Shown: piece after piece, positions 1 to 11,873 of the stretch
Layout: each line of letters starts with the position of its first letter
How positions within the stretch are numbered: position 1 is the stretch's first letter
From: Nocardioides phosphati
GTDB taxonomy: Bacteria; Actinomycetota; Actinomycetes; Propionibacteriales; Nocardioidaceae
Reading direction: 5' to 3'
Assembly: GCF_014646375.1 (NCBI RefSeq)
Contig: NZ_BMNI01000003.1
Span: 69,668-133,667 of the forward strand
DNA length: 64,000 nucleotides
Notes under the pieces: model-generated
Told to the model about the DNA's origin: nothing
What the model saw: only the letters and a program-made list of their open reading frames with translations
The model's database searches: none
Made by a program: the position numbers and the translations under genes

Positions 1-119
1 TCGAGCGCGCGGCCGACGCGGCACCAGCCCTCGGCCGTCCAGGCGTCACGGTCCTGGAAGGCGCCGAGCAGCGTCAGCGCCTCGGGCGTCTCGTCGGGGG
101 TCTGCTCCGGGTGATCCAT
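1..119 (-). CDS. HxlR-type regulator, N-terminal part (cut by window edge)
   Basis: Only the first 39 or so codons are inside the window. The ATG at 119 is preceded by GGAG. The peptide has an acidic start and then AFQDRDAWTAEGWCRVGRAL, which resembles the beginning of HxlR winged-helix regulators, where a Trp-x-Cys-Pro-like stretch precedes the DNA-binding helix. The gene diverges from the thiolase gene, and the spacer between them holds an inverted repeat that could be its operator. The family call is moderate because the helix-turn-helix itself lies outside the window. Confidence 0.5.
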   Translation of the reverse strand, partial: MDHPEQTPDETPEALTLLGAFQDRDAWTAEGWCRVGRAL

Positions 120-146
120 GTCTCCAGCCTACCTGTCTTCTTATTT

Positions 147-176
147 CCATAGTCAGGTCGTACTGTCTGGCTATGG
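147..176. promoter_or_regulatory. Inverted repeat between the HxlR gene and the thiolase gene
   Basis: The arms CCATAGTCAG (147-156) and CTGGCTATGG (167-176) are complementary with one mismatch and are separated by 10 bases. The repeat sits in the only spacer between the two divergent genes, where a regulator could control both. Which protein binds it is inference from position. Confidence 0.5.
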
Positions 177-217
177 GCGCCATTAGTCAGGGTGCCGCCG
201 TCCAGGAAGGAACCTCC

Positions 218-1384
218 ATGAAGTCAGCAGTGATCATCGATGCCGTCCGCACCCCGCTCGCCAAGGGCAAGCCCGGCGGTGCGTACTCCCAGGTCCACCC
301 CGTCGACCTCCACGCCACGGCCCTGGCGGCGCTCGTCGAGCGCACCGGCATCGACCCCGCGGTCGTCGACGACGTGATCAGCGGCGCCGTCGGCCAGATC
401 GGCGAGCAGTCCGGCAACACCGCGCGCTGGGCGCTCCTCGGCGCCGGCTTCCCCGAGTCCGTCCCCGGCGTCACCGTCGACCGCCAGTGCGGCTCCAGCC
501 AGCAGGCGCTCCACTTCGCCGCCCAGGGCGTCATGGCCGGCGCGTACGACGTGGCCATCGCCTCCGGCGTCGAGTCGATGAGCCGGGTCCCGATCGGCTC
601 CCAGTTCCAGGGCAAGGACTTCGCCGGTCCCCGCGTCGCCGAGCGGTACGCCGGCGGGCTGGTGCCCCAGGGCATCAGCGCCGAGCTCATCGCGCAGCGC
701 TGGAACCTCTCGCGCACCCAGCTCGACGAGTTCTCCGCCGAGTCGCACGAGCGCGCGGCCCGCGCCTGGAAGGAGGGCCTCTTCGACAGCCAGGTGGTGC
801 ACGTCAACGACCTCGCGACCGACGAGACGATCCGCTCAGGCACCTCGGTGGAGGGACTGGCCGGCCTCCGCCCGGCGTTCCGCAGCGAGGCGTGGGAGGC
901 CCGCTACCCGGACCTCGACTGGCGCGTCACCGCCGGCAACAGCTCGCCGGTCAGTGACGGCTCCGCCGCCGTGCTCGTCGCGAGCGAGGAGGCGGCCCAG
1001 CGTCTCGGCCTCACCCCGCGCGCCCGCGTCCACTCGTTCGCCGTCGCCGGCGACGACCCGGTCTTCATGCTGACCGGCATCATCCCGGCCACGCAGAAGG
1101 TGCTCGCCAGGGCTGGTCTGGCGCTCGCCGACATCGACGCCTTCGAGGTCAACGAGGCGTTCGCCTCCGTCGTCCTGGCCTGGCAGCAGGAGACCTGCGC
1201 CGACCTCGCGAAGGTCAACGTCAACGGCGGCGCGATCGCGATCGGCCACCCGCTCGGCGGCTCCGGCGCGCGCCTGGCCACCACGCTGCTCAACAACCTC
1301 GAGCAGACCGGGGGCCGCTTCGGCCTCCAGGTCATGTGTGAGGCCGGCGGCCTCGCCAACGCCACCATCATCGAGAGGCTCTGA
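218..1384 (+). CDS. Acetyl-CoA C-acetyltransferase (thiolase)
   Basis: This 388-residue protein is of normal length for a biosynthetic or degradative thiolase, which joins or cleaves acyl-CoA thioesters. The nucleophile is Cys91 in VDRQCGSS, and the general acid/base residues are His344 in IAIGHPLGG and Cys374 in VMCEAGG. The ATG at 218 was chosen because GGAAGGAA lies just upstream; an in-frame start at 173 lies inside the inverted repeat and lacks a ribosome site. One base separates its stop from the thioesterase start, so the two genes form an operon, probably for degradation of fatty acids or a related acyl-CoA. The substrate cannot be read from the sequence. Confidence 0.9.
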   Translation: MKSAVIIDAVRTPLAKGKPGGAYSQVHPVDLHATALAALVERTGIDPAVVDDVISGAVGQIGEQSGNTARWALLGAGFPESVPGVTVDRQCGSSQQALHFAAQGVMAGAYDVAIASGVESMSRVPIGSQFQGKDFAGPRVAERYAGGLVPQGISAELIAQRWNLSRTQLDEFSAESHERAARAWKEGLFDSQVVHVNDLATDETIRSGTSVEGLAGLRPAFRSEAWEARYPDLDWRVTAGNSSPVSDGSAAVLVASEEAAQRLGLTPRARVHSFAVAGDDPVFMLTGIIPATQKVLARAGLALADIDAFEVNEAFASVVLAWQQETCADLAKVNVNGGAIAIGHPLGGSGARLATTLLNNLEQTGGRFGLQVMCEAGGLANATIIERL

Positions 1385-1385
1385 C

Positions 1386-1886
1386 ATGGACGTCCTGACC
1401 CGGCGCGAGCGCACCTACACCTGGGACGACCCGGCAGCCCTGGCCGGCGCGGGCCACGGTCTCAGCGGCCGTGAGTTCCTCGAGCGGATCGGCCGGGGCG
1501 AGCTCCCGGCCGCTCCGGCGGCGGCCACGACGGGCATCGAGCCGGTCGAGGTGGGCGACGGCGTCGTGGTCTTCAGCCTCGAGCCGCACGAGTGGCACTA
1601 CAACCCGCTCGGCTCGGTCCACGGCGGCATTCTCGCCACGCTCGCCGACACTGCCCTGGGCTGCGCGGTCCACACCCGGCTCCCGCCCGGCACGGGCTAC
1701 ACGTCGCTCGACCTCACCATCAAGTTCACCCGCCCGGCGACGCTGGCGAGCGGCACGCTCACCTGCACGGGCACCGTCGTCGCGATGGGCCGGCGTACGG
1801 CGACCGCCGAGGCGCGGATCGTCGACGCCTCCGGTCGCCTCGTCGCGCAGGCGCTTGCCACCTGCCTGCTGATGCCGGTCGGCTGA
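1386..1886 (+). CDS. PaaI-family hotdog thioesterase
   Basis: This 166-residue single-domain protein carries the hotdog-fold signature around residues 75-100: NPLGSVHGGILATLADTALG, followed by TSLDLTIKFTRPA. In the PaaI/YdiI group this region holds the catalytic Asp/Asn and the CoA contact. These enzymes hydrolyse acyl- or aroyl-CoA. It is translated directly after the thiolase and presumably removes CoA esters from the same pathway. It ends only 3 bases from the convergent DJ-1 gene, with no terminator visible between them. Confidence 0.88.
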   Translation: MDVLTRRERTYTWDDPAALAGAGHGLSGREFLERIGRGELPAAPAAATTGIEPVEVGDGVVVFSLEPHEWHYNPLGSVHGGILATLADTALGCAVHTRLPPGTGYTSLDLTIKFTRPATLASGTLTCTGTVVAMGRRTATAEARIVDASGRLVAQALATCLLMPVG

Positions 1887-1889
1887 GGA

Positions 1890-2582
1890 TCAGCGCTCGA
1901 GCAGGGCGGCGGCGACCTTCTTCGCCGTCGCCTTGGCCGAGACGGGGTTCTGGCCCGTGATGAGGCGGCCGTCGGTCACGACGTACGGCACGAAGGGGAG
2001 CTTCGCCTTCTCGTAGAGGGCACCGCGCTTCTTCGCCTCCTCCTCCGCGTTGTACGGCACGAGCTTGTCGACGCGCGCCAGCACCTCCTCGGTCCACGCG
2101 AAGCCGGTCATCCGGCGCCCGGCGATCAGGTGCGAGCCGTCGGAGAGCGTCGTGTCGAGGAGGCCGCAGTAGCCGTGGCAGACCGACGACACGACGCCGC
2201 CCGCCTCGAAGATCTCGCGCGTCAGGCGCTGCAGCCCCGCGCTGCCCGGGAAGTCGTACATCACCGCGTGGCCGCCGGTGAAGTAGATCGCGTCGTACGC
2301 CGAGGCGTCGATGTCGTCGGCGCTCGCGGTGCGCTCGAGGAGCCCCATCCGCGCGGGATCGCCGTGCCAGGCCTTCGCCGACCGGTCGAAGCTGGGGAAC
2401 TTCAGCGACCGCGGCTCCAGCGGCACTGCCCCGCCCGCGGGGCTGACGAGGGTCTGCTCGAAGCCATGCTCCTCGAAGACCTCCCACGCGTGGGTCAGCT
2501 CCGAGAGCCAGAGCCCCGTCGGGTGCGACGGGTCGTCGTAGTGGCTGACGTTGGTGACGACGTTGATGATCCGCTTCGTCAT
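1890..2582 (-). CDS. DJ-1/PfpI family protein (Hsp31/glyoxalase-like)
   Basis: This 230-residue protein of the type 1 glutamine amidotransferase-like superfamily has the nucleophile elbow at Cys135 in SSVCHGYCG, with a nearby Glu-rich region and the conserved YFTGGHAVMYDFP segment before it. Relatives act as deglycases, glyoxalases or chaperones under carbonyl stress. The sequence does not separate these roles. The start overlaps the stop of the upstream 77-residue membrane protein (ATGA), so the two are co-translated. Confidence 0.85.
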   Translation of the reverse strand: MTKRIINVVTNVSHYDDPSHPTGLWLSELTHAWEVFEEHGFEQTLVSPAGGAVPLEPRSLKFPSFDRSAKAWHGDPARMGLLERTASADDIDASAYDAIYFTGGHAVMYDFPGSAGLQRLTREIFEAGGVVSSVCHGYCGLLDTTLSDGSHLIAGRRMTGFAWTEEVLARVDKLVPYNAEEEAKKRGALYEKAKLPFVPYVVTDGRLITGQNPVSAKATAKKVAAALLER

Positions 2583-2812
2583 GCGATCGCCCTCACCTTC
2601 GGCCGGGCGAGCACCACGTAGAGGATCGCGCCGACGAACCCGAGCAGGATCAGCACCAGCAGCCAGACCACCTGGTTCTCGCCGGCGGCCTGCCACACGG
2701 CATCCGGCGTCCGCAGGCAGTCGATGAGCACCAGCAGCCACCACACGAAGAGCGCAACCACCACCGCCCCCAGCACGAGGGCGGACAGGACGAAGATCAG
2801 CGAGATGGCCAT
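2579..2812 (-). CDS. Small membrane protein with PLDc_N-like domain
   Basis: This 77-residue protein has two hydrophobic segments (about residues 5-30 and 48-68) separated by the loop LRTPDAVWQAAGENQVVW. The pattern is the PLDc_N family: a conserved Trp/Asn-rich loop between two membrane helices, ending in YVVLARPK. Its biochemical role is unknown. It overlaps the following DJ-1 gene by four bases. Confidence 0.75.
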   Translation of the reverse strand: MAISLIFVLSALVLGAVVVALFVWWLLVLIDCLRTPDAVWQAAGENQVVWLLVLILLGFVGAILYVVLARPKVRAIA

Positions 2813-2956
2813 CCTCCGACACTACGCCGGGCGGCCGGGCGGCCTGGGCGGCCTGGGCGGCGCGGTGCGCGCGATGGCAAGGCGGAGGAAGGAAGTCGAT
2901 CTGTGAGCGGAGCGATCGACGACAACGCAGCCAGCGTGCGTGCATCGCCGTCCAGG

Positions 2957-3032
2957 TGGTGGAGCCTAGGGGACTCGAACCCCTAACCCCCTGCTTGCAA
3001 AGCAGGTGCGCTACCAATTGCGCCAAGGCCCC
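2957..3032 (-). tRNA. tRNA-Ala (anticodon TGC)
   Basis: The minus strand folds as a complete 76-base tRNA with encoded CCA. The acceptor stem GGGGCCT pairs with AGGCTCC, the anticodon stem-loop is CTGCTTTGCAAGCAG with anticodon TGC, and the T-arm contains GGTTCGAGTCC. It lies close to tRNA-Ile downstream of gyrA, a frequent actinobacterial arrangement. Confidence 0.96.
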
Positions 3033-3062
3033 GACGTACGCCGCGGCGTACGGGGAAGTGGA

Positions 3063-3179
3063 TCAGACCTGGTCGGTGGCCTGGGCCCACAGCGCCTGCT
3101 CGGCCTTGGAGGCGTCGAGCTTCTTCTTGGCGAAGACGGCGGCAGCGGCGGCCAGGGCGAGGAGGACGATCTTCTTCAT
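3063..3179 (-). CDS. DLW-39 family protein
   Basis: This 38-residue protein begins with [20 protein letters not shown], a single hydrophobic helix, and then [15 protein letters not shown]. The length and the Leu-Trp near the C-terminus match the DLW-39 family, named for its size, found near gyrA in many actinobacteria. The function is unknown; it is probably a single-pass membrane peptide. It sits between the two tRNA genes on the same strand. Confidence 0.8.
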   Translation of the reverse strand: MKKIVLLALAAAAAVFAKKKLDASKAEQALWAQATDQV

Positions 3180-3311
3180 GGGCGAGAGGCTACCAACGCC
3201 CGGGGCCGCGTCCCACATCGGTCCCGGCCCCTCGACCAGTGGCACCGGCCCGTCGGCGTACGCCGAAATGCGCACCGCCCGCGTCCAGGGGATCGCGGGC
3301 GGTGTGGTGCG

Positions 3312-3388
3312 TGGTGCGCCTAGGAGGACTTGAACCTCCGACCCCCACATTATCAGTGTGGTGCTCTAACCGTCTGAGCTATAGGCGC
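3312..3388 (-). tRNA. tRNA-Ile (anticodon GAT)
   Basis: The minus strand gives a 77-base tRNA with encoded CCA. The acceptor stem is GCGCCTA/TAGGCGC, the anticodon loop CTGATAA has anticodon GAT, and the T-arm contains GGTTCAAGTCC. It follows the DUF3566 gene. Confidence 0.96.
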
Positions 3389-3483
3389 GTCGGCTGCACG
3401 CAGCCGTGGTGTGAACCGTGGCGGAACGTTACCGGAGGCCCCGTCGAAGCTCCAAAACGGGGTCCGGAGACGTCACTCACAGC

Positions 3484-3992
3484 TCAGTTCTGGTCCTCCG
3501 CGAGGGTGACCTCGATGCCACCCAGCAGGGCGGCGGCCATGTTGTAGAGGAACGCCGTCAGGGTGGCGACGGCGGTGATCAGCACCGTGTCGATGACCGA
3601 GATCAGCATCGTGAAGCCGAGCACGCGGGTGGTGCCGAGGTAGTTGCTGACGTCGAACCCGTCGCCACTGCCGCCCATGACGCCACCGACGGTGGAGTTG
3701 ATGGAGTCCCAGACGCCGGCGATGCCGAGGACCGCCCAGACGACGGCCACGGCGACGACCGTGACGATGCCGAAGGCGACCGCCAGCAGGAACGACGTCT
3801 TCATGACCGACCAAGGGTCGATGCGGGTCAGTCGCAGGCGCGCCCTGCGCGGGCTGCGGCCGTGGACCTCCGCAGCGGCAGCCGCGTGCTCCTTCGACTC
3901 CGGGTTGGCGCTGGCGCGCATCTCGACGCTCGCGGACGCGATCGCGCTGTTGATCCGCTCACCCAGCGTCTGCTTCGGCGCCTCGTCGCTCA

Positions 3993-3993
<1 letters not shown>
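3484..3993 (-). CDS. DUF3566 transmembrane protein
   Basis: This 169-residue protein has an acidic and then basic N-terminal part, the RARLRLTRIDPWSVMKTSFLL segment that marks DUF3566, and two strong membrane helices at about residues 65-95 and 130-155. The gene directly downstream of gyrA in actinobacteria is typically this one; its function is unknown. The ATG at 3993 overlaps the gyrA stop (TGATG), so it is co-translated with gyrase subunit A. Confidence 0.88.
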
Positions 3994-6662
<2,669 letters not shown>

Positions 6663-6713
6663 GATGAGGCTTTCTGATCTCGTCTACTCGAATCTAAATC
6701 TGGGTCTAGAGAC

Positions 6714-8771
6714 TCAGATATCGAGGAATCGAACGTCCTTGGCATTGCGCTGGATGAAGGAACGGCGCTGCTCGACGTCCTCGCCCATGAGGGTCGAGAA
6801 GATCTCGTCGGCCTGGGCGGCGTCGTCCAGGGTCACCTGGAGCATGAGGCGCTGGTCGGGGTTCATCGTGGTCTCCCACAGCTCCTCGGCGTTCATCTCG
6901 CCGAGGCCCTTGTAGCGCTGGACCGGGTTCTCCTTGGGGAGCTTCTTGCCGTTGGCCAGGCCGTCGGCCATGAGCGCGTCACGCTCGGAGTCGGAGTAGA
7001 CGAACTCGTGCTCGGCCGGCTTGTTCCACCGGAGGCGGTAGAGCGGCGGCTGCGCCATGTAGACGAAGCCGTGCTCGATGAGCGGCTTCATGAAGCGGAA
7101 GAGGAGCGTCAGCAGCAGGGTGTTGATGTGGTGGCCGTCGACGTCGGCGTCGGCCATCAGCACGACCTTGTGGTAGCGCAGCTTCTCGAGGTTGAACTCC
7201 TCGTGCACGCCGGTGCCGAGCGCGGAGATGATCGCCTGGACCTCCTGGTTGGCCAGGACCTTGTCGATGCGCGCCTTCTCGACGTTGAGGATCTTGCCGC
7301 GGATCGGGAGGATCGCCTGGATCCGCGGGTCGCGACCCTGGCGGGCCGAGCCACCGGCGGAGTCACCCTCGACGATGAAGACCTCGCACTCCTCGGGCTT
7401 CGTCGACTGGCAGTCCGAGAGCTTGCCCGGGAGTCCGCCGCCGCCGAGCAGGCCCTTGCGGTTGCGGGCCAGGTCGCGGGCCTTGCGGGCAGCGATGCGC
7501 GCGGTCGCCGCAGCCTGCGCCTTGCGGATGATGTCCTTGCCCTCGGTGGGGTTCTTCTCCAGCCAGTCGCTGAGCTGGTCGTTGACGCAACCCTGCGTGA
7601 AGCCCTTGGCCTCGGTGTTGCCGAGCTTGGCCTTGGTCTGGCCCTCGAACTGCGGGTTGGAGATCTTGAGGCTGATGATGGCGGTCAGGCCCTCACGGAT
7701 GTCGTCACCGGTGAGCCTGTCCTCCTTCTTCTTGATCAGGCCCCAGGTCTCGCCCCACTTGTTCATCAGCGTGGTGAGCGCCGCGCGGAAGCCCTCCTCG
7801 TGCGTGCCACCCTCGGGCGTGTTGATCGTGTTGGCGAACGTGTGGACGCTCTCGTTGTACGACGAGGCCTGCCACTGCATCGCGATCTCGAGGCTCATCG
7901 GGTTGGGCGCGTCATCGCCGGTCTCCGCCTCGAAGGCGATGATCGGGGAGAGCGTGGCCTTCCGCTTGTTGAGGTGGTCGACGTAGTCAGCCAGGCCACG
8001 CTCGTACTGGAAGACGATCTCGAGCGCCTCGCCCTCGCGGTGCGGCTGGTCGGCGCTCGCGTGGTCGATCTCGTCGGCGACGGTGTCGTCCTCGATCGCG
8101 TCGACGATCTCGGCCGCCTCGGGGCGCTCGTCGCGCAGGACGATGCGGAGGCCCTTGTTGAGGAAGGCCATCTCGCGGAAGCGGTTGGTGATCGTCTCGA
8201 GGTTGTAGACGGTCGTCTCGAAGATGTCGGGGGAGGCGAACCAGGTCACCGTCGTGCCCGTGCGCTCACCCTCCTCGAGCGGACGGACCTGGCGCAGGTC
8301 GTAGACCGGCGTGCCGAGCGCGAACTCCTGCTCCCAGAGGTAGCCACGGTTCTTGATCTCGAGCTTGAGCTTGTCGGAGAGCGCGTTGACGACCGACGAG
8401 CCGACGCCGTGGAGACCACCGGAGACCTTGTAGCCGCCGCCGCCGAACTTGCCGCCCGCGTGGAGGACGGTCAGGGCGAGGGTCGCGGCCGGGATCTCCT
8501 GGCCGGGAGCCGTGTCGGTCGGGATGCCGCGGCCGTTGTCGACGACGCTGACCGAGCCGTCGGCGTTGAGCTTCACGAGGATCTCGTCGCAGTGGCCGGC
8601 GAGCGCCTCGTCGACCGCGTTGTCGACGATCTCCCAGATCAGGTGGTGCAGGCCCCGCACACCGGTCGAGCCGATGTACATGCCGGGACGCTTGCGGACT
8701 GCTTCGAGGCCCTCCAGGACCTGGATCGCCGATGCGTCGTACTCGTTGTTGACCTGGTCCTGCTCCGACAC
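6714..8771 (-). CDS. gyrB: DNA gyrase subunit B
   Basis: This ATPase subunit of about 685 residues has the GHKL motifs ([41 protein letters not shown]), the TOPRIM motifs EGDSAGGSA and [11 protein letters not shown], and the usual end [11 protein letters not shown] chose the GTG at 8771 because AAGAGG lies eight bases upstream; an in-frame ATG at 8801 would add ten residues but has no clear ribosome site. It forms a transcription unit with gyrA. Confidence 0.97.
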   Translation of the reverse strand: MSEQDQVNNEYDASAIQVLEGLEAVRKRPGMYIGSTGVRGLHHLIWEIVDNAVDEALAGHCDEILVKLNADGSVSVVDNGRGIPTDTAPGQEIPAATLALTVLHAGGKFGGGGYKVSGGLHGVGSSVVNALSDKLKLEIKNRGYLWEQEFALGTPVYDLRQVRPLEEGERTGTTVTWFASPDIFETTVYNLETITNRFREMAFLNKGLRIVLRDERPEAAEIVDAIEDDTVADEIDHASADQPHREGEALEIVFQYERGLADYVDHLNKRKATLSPIIAFEAETGDDAPNPMSLEIAMQWQASSYNESVHTFANTINTPEGGTHEEGFRAALTTLMNKWGETWGLIKKKEDRLTGDDIREGLTAIISLKISNPQFEGQTKAKLGNTEAKGFTQGCVNDQLSDWLEKNPTEGKDIIRKAQAAATARIAARKARDLARNRKGLLGGGGLPGKLSDCQSTKPEECEVFIVEGDSAGGSARQGRDPRIQAILPIRGKILNVEKARIDKVLANQEVQAIISALGTGVHEEFNLEKLRYHKVVLMADADVDGHHINTLLLTLLFRFMKPLIEHGFVYMAQPPLYRLRWNKPAEHEFVYSDSERDALMADGLANGKKLPKENPVQRYKGLGEMNAEELWETTMNPDQRLMLQVTLDDAAQADEIFSTLMGEDVEQRRSFIQRNAKDVRFLDI

Positions 8772-8927
8772 CCGGCGACCTCTTCGTTCGTGTCCGTACA
8801 TGCAGAAGGTCGTCCATCAGAAATGCACGACCTCGATCCCTCCATGGTACCGGGCAGGGCCTCCTACGCCTACGACCTGCGCGGCCGAAAGGGGGACAAG
8901 ACGCGAAATGTGGCCCTCTGTGGACAG

Positions 8928-8947
8928 AAAAGGGCCTCCGGAGGCCC
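8928..8947 (-). terminator. Hairpin after dciA
   Basis: On the minus strand GGGCCTCCGGAGGCCC is a perfect palindrome followed at once by TTTT, a short intrinsic-terminator shape. It lies between dciA and gyrB and suggests that gyrB has its own promoter in the remaining 150 bases. Confidence 0.6.
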
Positions 8948-9018
8948 GAACACGGGGGGAGATGACTCCCCATACCGGCGATGGGGCCCTCAGGCCGCCA
9001 CGGACGCCCTCCCGTGGA

Positions 9019-9657
9019 TCACCCGTAGGTGTCGCGCGGACCCCGCCCGTCACGGGCACTCAGACGGCCCTTCTTCCAGCTCGGAGCGGTCGGTCCCTCG
9101 ATGTCGATGATGGTGACCGAGCCGTGCCCGATCTCCTCGTTGAGACGGCGCACGAGCGTCGGCGCGAGCAGCTTCAGCTGCGTCGCCCACGCCGTCGATC
9201 CGGTGCGCACGGTCAGCCGGCCGTCGGCGAACGCCGTGGGCTGGCAGTGCTGCGCCACCTCGGCGCCGACGAGCTCGGGCCACCGCGCGAAGACCGCGTG
9301 CACCTTGAGGTCGAGCGCCCACCCGTGGTCGGCCACGAGGCGGCCGAGCGTGGTGTCGAGGAGCTGCGGGTCGCGCTCGTCGGGGTGCGCCCCCGAGACC
9401 CGCGGACCCTCCGTACGGCGAGCCCGCTCGGCGGCAGGGCTGACCCACTTCCGCTTGGCGCGGGGAGCGTTCTTCGCCGCGCCCGCCATCGACCGCGCGA
9501 TCGTCTTCGCGAGGTCGAGCCCGGTGGGGTCGTGGTCGACCTCGGAGGTCGAGCGGTCCACAGTGGCTGAGCCGTCCTCGGTGGCTCGGCCCGCCGAAAT
9601 GGCCTCGTCCGCCGACTCCTCGCCGAGCGCAGCGTCCGGCTCGCCCTCAGGATTCAC
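9019..9657 (-). CDS. dciA: DciA family replicative-helicase loader (DUF721)
   Basis: This protein of about 212 residues has a disordered N-terminal half and a C-terminal DUF721 domain ([51 protein letters not shown]). DciA loads the replicative helicase in bacteria that lack DnaC/DnaI. Two GTG codons are possible: 9657, with GAGGG 11 bases upstream, and 9669, whose spacing to that site is too short. Both overlap the end of recF, so translation is coupled. Confidence 0.88.
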   Translation of the reverse strand: MNPEGEPDAALGEESADEAISAGRATEDGSATVDRSTSEVDHDPTGLDLAKTIARSMAGAAKNAPRAKRKWVSPAAERARRTEGPRVSGAHPDERDPQLLDTTLGRLVADHGWALDLKVHAVFARWPELVGAEVAQHCQPTAFADGRLTVRTGSTAWATQLKLLAPTLVRRLNEEIGHGSVTIIDIEGPTAPSWKKGRLSARDGRGPRDTYG

Positions 9658-10816
9658 GGGAGACCACACCCTCGCCCACGGCGTACCGCACGCCGGCCAG
9701 CGCAGCGGGGACGTCGTCGGCGACCGCCGCCGTGATCAGCACCTGCTCGGCGCCGGCCACCAGGTCGGCCAGCTGCTCGCGGCGTCCGGAGTCGAGCTCC
9801 GCGAACACGTCGTCCAGGATCAGGATCGGGTCGTCACCCTCGGAGCGCAACAGGTCGTACGACGCCAGCTTGAGCGCGAGCGCGAACGACCAGGACTCGC
9901 CGTGGCTCGCGTAGCCCTTCACCGGCAGCCGCAGCTCCCCGTTGCCGAGGGTGAGGAGCAGCTCGTCGCGGTGGGGGCCGACCAGGGAGACACCGCGGTC
10001 GAGCTCGTCCTTGCGGCGCCGCTCGACCTCGTCGAGCAGGCGCGCCTCGAGCCAGGCGACCTCCATGGCTCCGGCGTCGACGGGGGTGCCGTCCTCGGCG
10101 ATGCTCGGCAGCGACGCCTTGTACGCGATCGCCGCGTCGTCGCGCCCGGCACCGCGCGCCACCGTGGCGTACGCCTTCCCGACGTACGGCGCGAGGTCGG
10201 CGACCAGCCGCAGGCGCGCGGCGAGCAGCTCCGCACCGAAGCGGGCGAGGTGCTCGTCCCACACGGAGAGCGTCGCGATCGCGCCCTCGCGCGCGGACCC
10301 GCGGGCCAGGCCGGCGGTCTTGAGCAGCGAGTTGCGCTGGCGGAGCACGCGGTCGTAGTCGGAGCGGACGCCCGCGATGCGCGGGTGGCGCAGCACCAGC
10401 AGGTCGTCGAGGAACTTGCGGCGGTCGGACGGGTCGCCCTTGACCAGGGTCAGGTCGTCGGGGGCGAAGACCACCGTGCGGACGAGCCCGAGGAGCTCGC
10501 GGGCGCGGGGGAGCTGCGAGCGGTTGATCCGCGCGCGGTTGGACTTGCCCGGGTTGATCTCGATCTCCAGCGTCGCCGAGCGACCGTCACGCACGACCGC
10601 CGCCCGGATGATCGCCTGGCTCGCGCCTGCGCGGACCAAGGGCGCATCGCTGGCGACGCGGTGCGAGGAGAGGCGCGACAGGTAGTCGATCGCCTCGACG
10701 AGGTTGGTCTTGCCCTGCCCGTTGCGTCCGATGAACGCCACCGGCCCCGGCTCCAGCGCGACGTCGAGGTCGGCGTACGACCGGAAGTCGTGGAGCGTCA
10801 GGTGGGAGACGTGCAC
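9647..10816 (-). CDS. recF: DNA replication and repair protein RecF
   Basis: This 389-residue SMC-like ATPase loads RecA at gaps. Walker A is GRNGQGKT at residues 30-37, the signature region is [19 protein letters not shown], and Walker B is [15 protein letters not shown]. The GTG start directly abuts the gndA stop codon and the gene overlaps dciA, so gndA, recF and dciA read as one operon. Confidence 0.97.
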   Translation of the reverse strand: MHVSHLTLHDFRSYADLDVALEPGPVAFIGRNGQGKTNLVEAIDYLSRLSSHRVASDAPLVRAGASQAIIRAAVVRDGRSATLEIEINPGKSNRARINRSQLPRARELLGLVRTVVFAPDDLTLVKGDPSDRRKFLDDLLVLRHPRIAGVRSDYDRVLRQRNSLLKTAGLARGSAREGAIATLSVWDEHLARFGAELLAARLRLVADLAPYVGKAYATVARGAGRDDAAIAYKASLPSIAEDGTPVDAGAMEVAWLEARLLDEVERRRKDELDRGVSLVGPHRDELLLTLGNGELRLPVKGYASHGESWSFALALKLASYDLLRSEGDDPILILDDVFAELDSGRREQLADLVAGAEQVLITAAVADDVPAALAGVRYAVGEGVVSRES

Positions 10817-11794
10817 TCAGCTCTCGCCGGGGACGTGGCCGTCGCCCGCGCCGGCCTTCGCCGCAGCCTCGGAGACCTCGGGGCCACCCTTGCGGCCCTC
10901 GACGTCACCACCGGCGGGCGCCTCGGTCTTCATCGCGTGGCCACCGAACTGGTTGCGCATCGCGGCGATCGCCTTCATCGCCGGGCTGTCGTCCTGGCGC
11001 GAGACGAACCGCGCGAAGAGCGACGCGGCGATGGCGGGCACCGGGACGGCGTTGTCGATCGCGGCCTCGACGGTCCACCGACCCTCGCCGGAGTCCTCGG
11101 CGTAGCCGGCGATGCTCTCCAGCCCGGGCTCGTCGTCGAGCGCCGTGACGAGCAGGTCGAGGAGCCACGAGCGGATGACCGTGCCCTCGCGCCAGGAGCG
11201 GAAGACCTCGGTCACGTTGTCGACGAGGTCGACCTTCTCGAGCAGCTCCCAGCCCTCGGCGTACGACTGCATGAGGGCGTACTCGATGCCGTTGTGGACC
11301 ATCTTCGAGAAGTGGCCGGCGCCGACCTTGCCGGCGTGGACCGCTCCGAAGTCGCCCTCGGGCTTGAGGGAGTCGAACGCCGGCTGCACCTTCGCGATGT
11401 CCTCAGCGGCACCGCCGTACATCAGGGCGTAGCCGTTCTCGAGGCCCCACACGCCGCCGGAGACACCGCAGTCGACGTAGCCGATCTTCTTCTCGGCCAG
11501 CGACGCGGCGTTGGCGATGTCGTCGGTCCAGCGCGAGTTGCCGCCGTCGACGATCACGTCGCCCTCACCCAGGAGCTCCTTGAGCTCGGCGACGGTCGAG
11601 CGCGTCGGCTCACCCGCCGGCACCATGACCCAGACGACCTTCGGCGACGGCAGTGCGGCCACGAGCTCCTCGAGCGAGCCGACGTCGGCCAGGTCGGGGT
11701 TGCGGTCGTAGCCCACGACCGTGTGGCCCGAGCGGCGGAGCCGCTCGCGCATGTTGCCGCCCATCTTGCCGAGGCCGATGAGTCCGATGTCCAT
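10817..11794 (-). CDS. gnd: 6-phosphogluconate dehydrogenase, decarboxylating (short NAD-type)
   Basis: This 325-residue enzyme oxidises 6-phosphogluconate to ribulose 5-phosphate. The Rossmann motif GLGKMGGNM starts the protein, followed by VDGGNSRW and the substrate motif CGVSGGVWGLENGYALMYGG and KMVHNGIEYALMQSYAEG. It is of the short class rather than the 470-residue dimeric class. The ATG at 11794 has GGAGGAA six bases upstream. The C-terminal 40 residues are low-complexity. Its place between dnaN and recF is conserved in actinobacteria. Confidence 0.93.
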   Translation of the reverse strand: MDIGLIGLGKMGGNMRERLRRSGHTVVGYDRNPDLADVGSLEELVAALPSPKVVWVMVPAGEPTRSTVAELKELLGEGDVIVDGGNSRWTDDIANAASLAEKKIGYVDCGVSGGVWGLENGYALMYGGAAEDIAKVQPAFDSLKPEGDFGAVHAGKVGAGHFSKMVHNGIEYALMQSYAEGWELLEKVDLVDNVTEVFRSWREGTVIRSWLLDLLVTALDDEPGLESIAGYAEDSGEGRWTVEAAIDNAVPVPAIAASLFARFVSRQDDSPAMKAIAAMRNQFGGHAMKTEAPAGGDVEGRKGGPEVSEAAAKAGAGDGHVPGES

Positions 11795-11873
11795 GGCTGG
11801 TTCCTCCGGGTGGGTTGGTAGCCGTGCAGGAGTACCGGCAGCCACCGAGGTCGTCAGCGCCGCCGGCGGAGAA

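Noticed and set aside
2813..2956. A possible small gene between the PLDc_N protein and tRNA-Ala
   Set aside because: The 144 bases hold only a Gly/Arg-rich frame without a ribosome site; it is more likely promoter and tRNA flank.
9645..9665. A parS-like sequence at the recF-dciA junction
   Set aside because: On the minus strand GTCTCCCGTGAATC resembles the variant parS and gives VSRES in RecF, but it has three mismatches to the perfect site and is probably chance.
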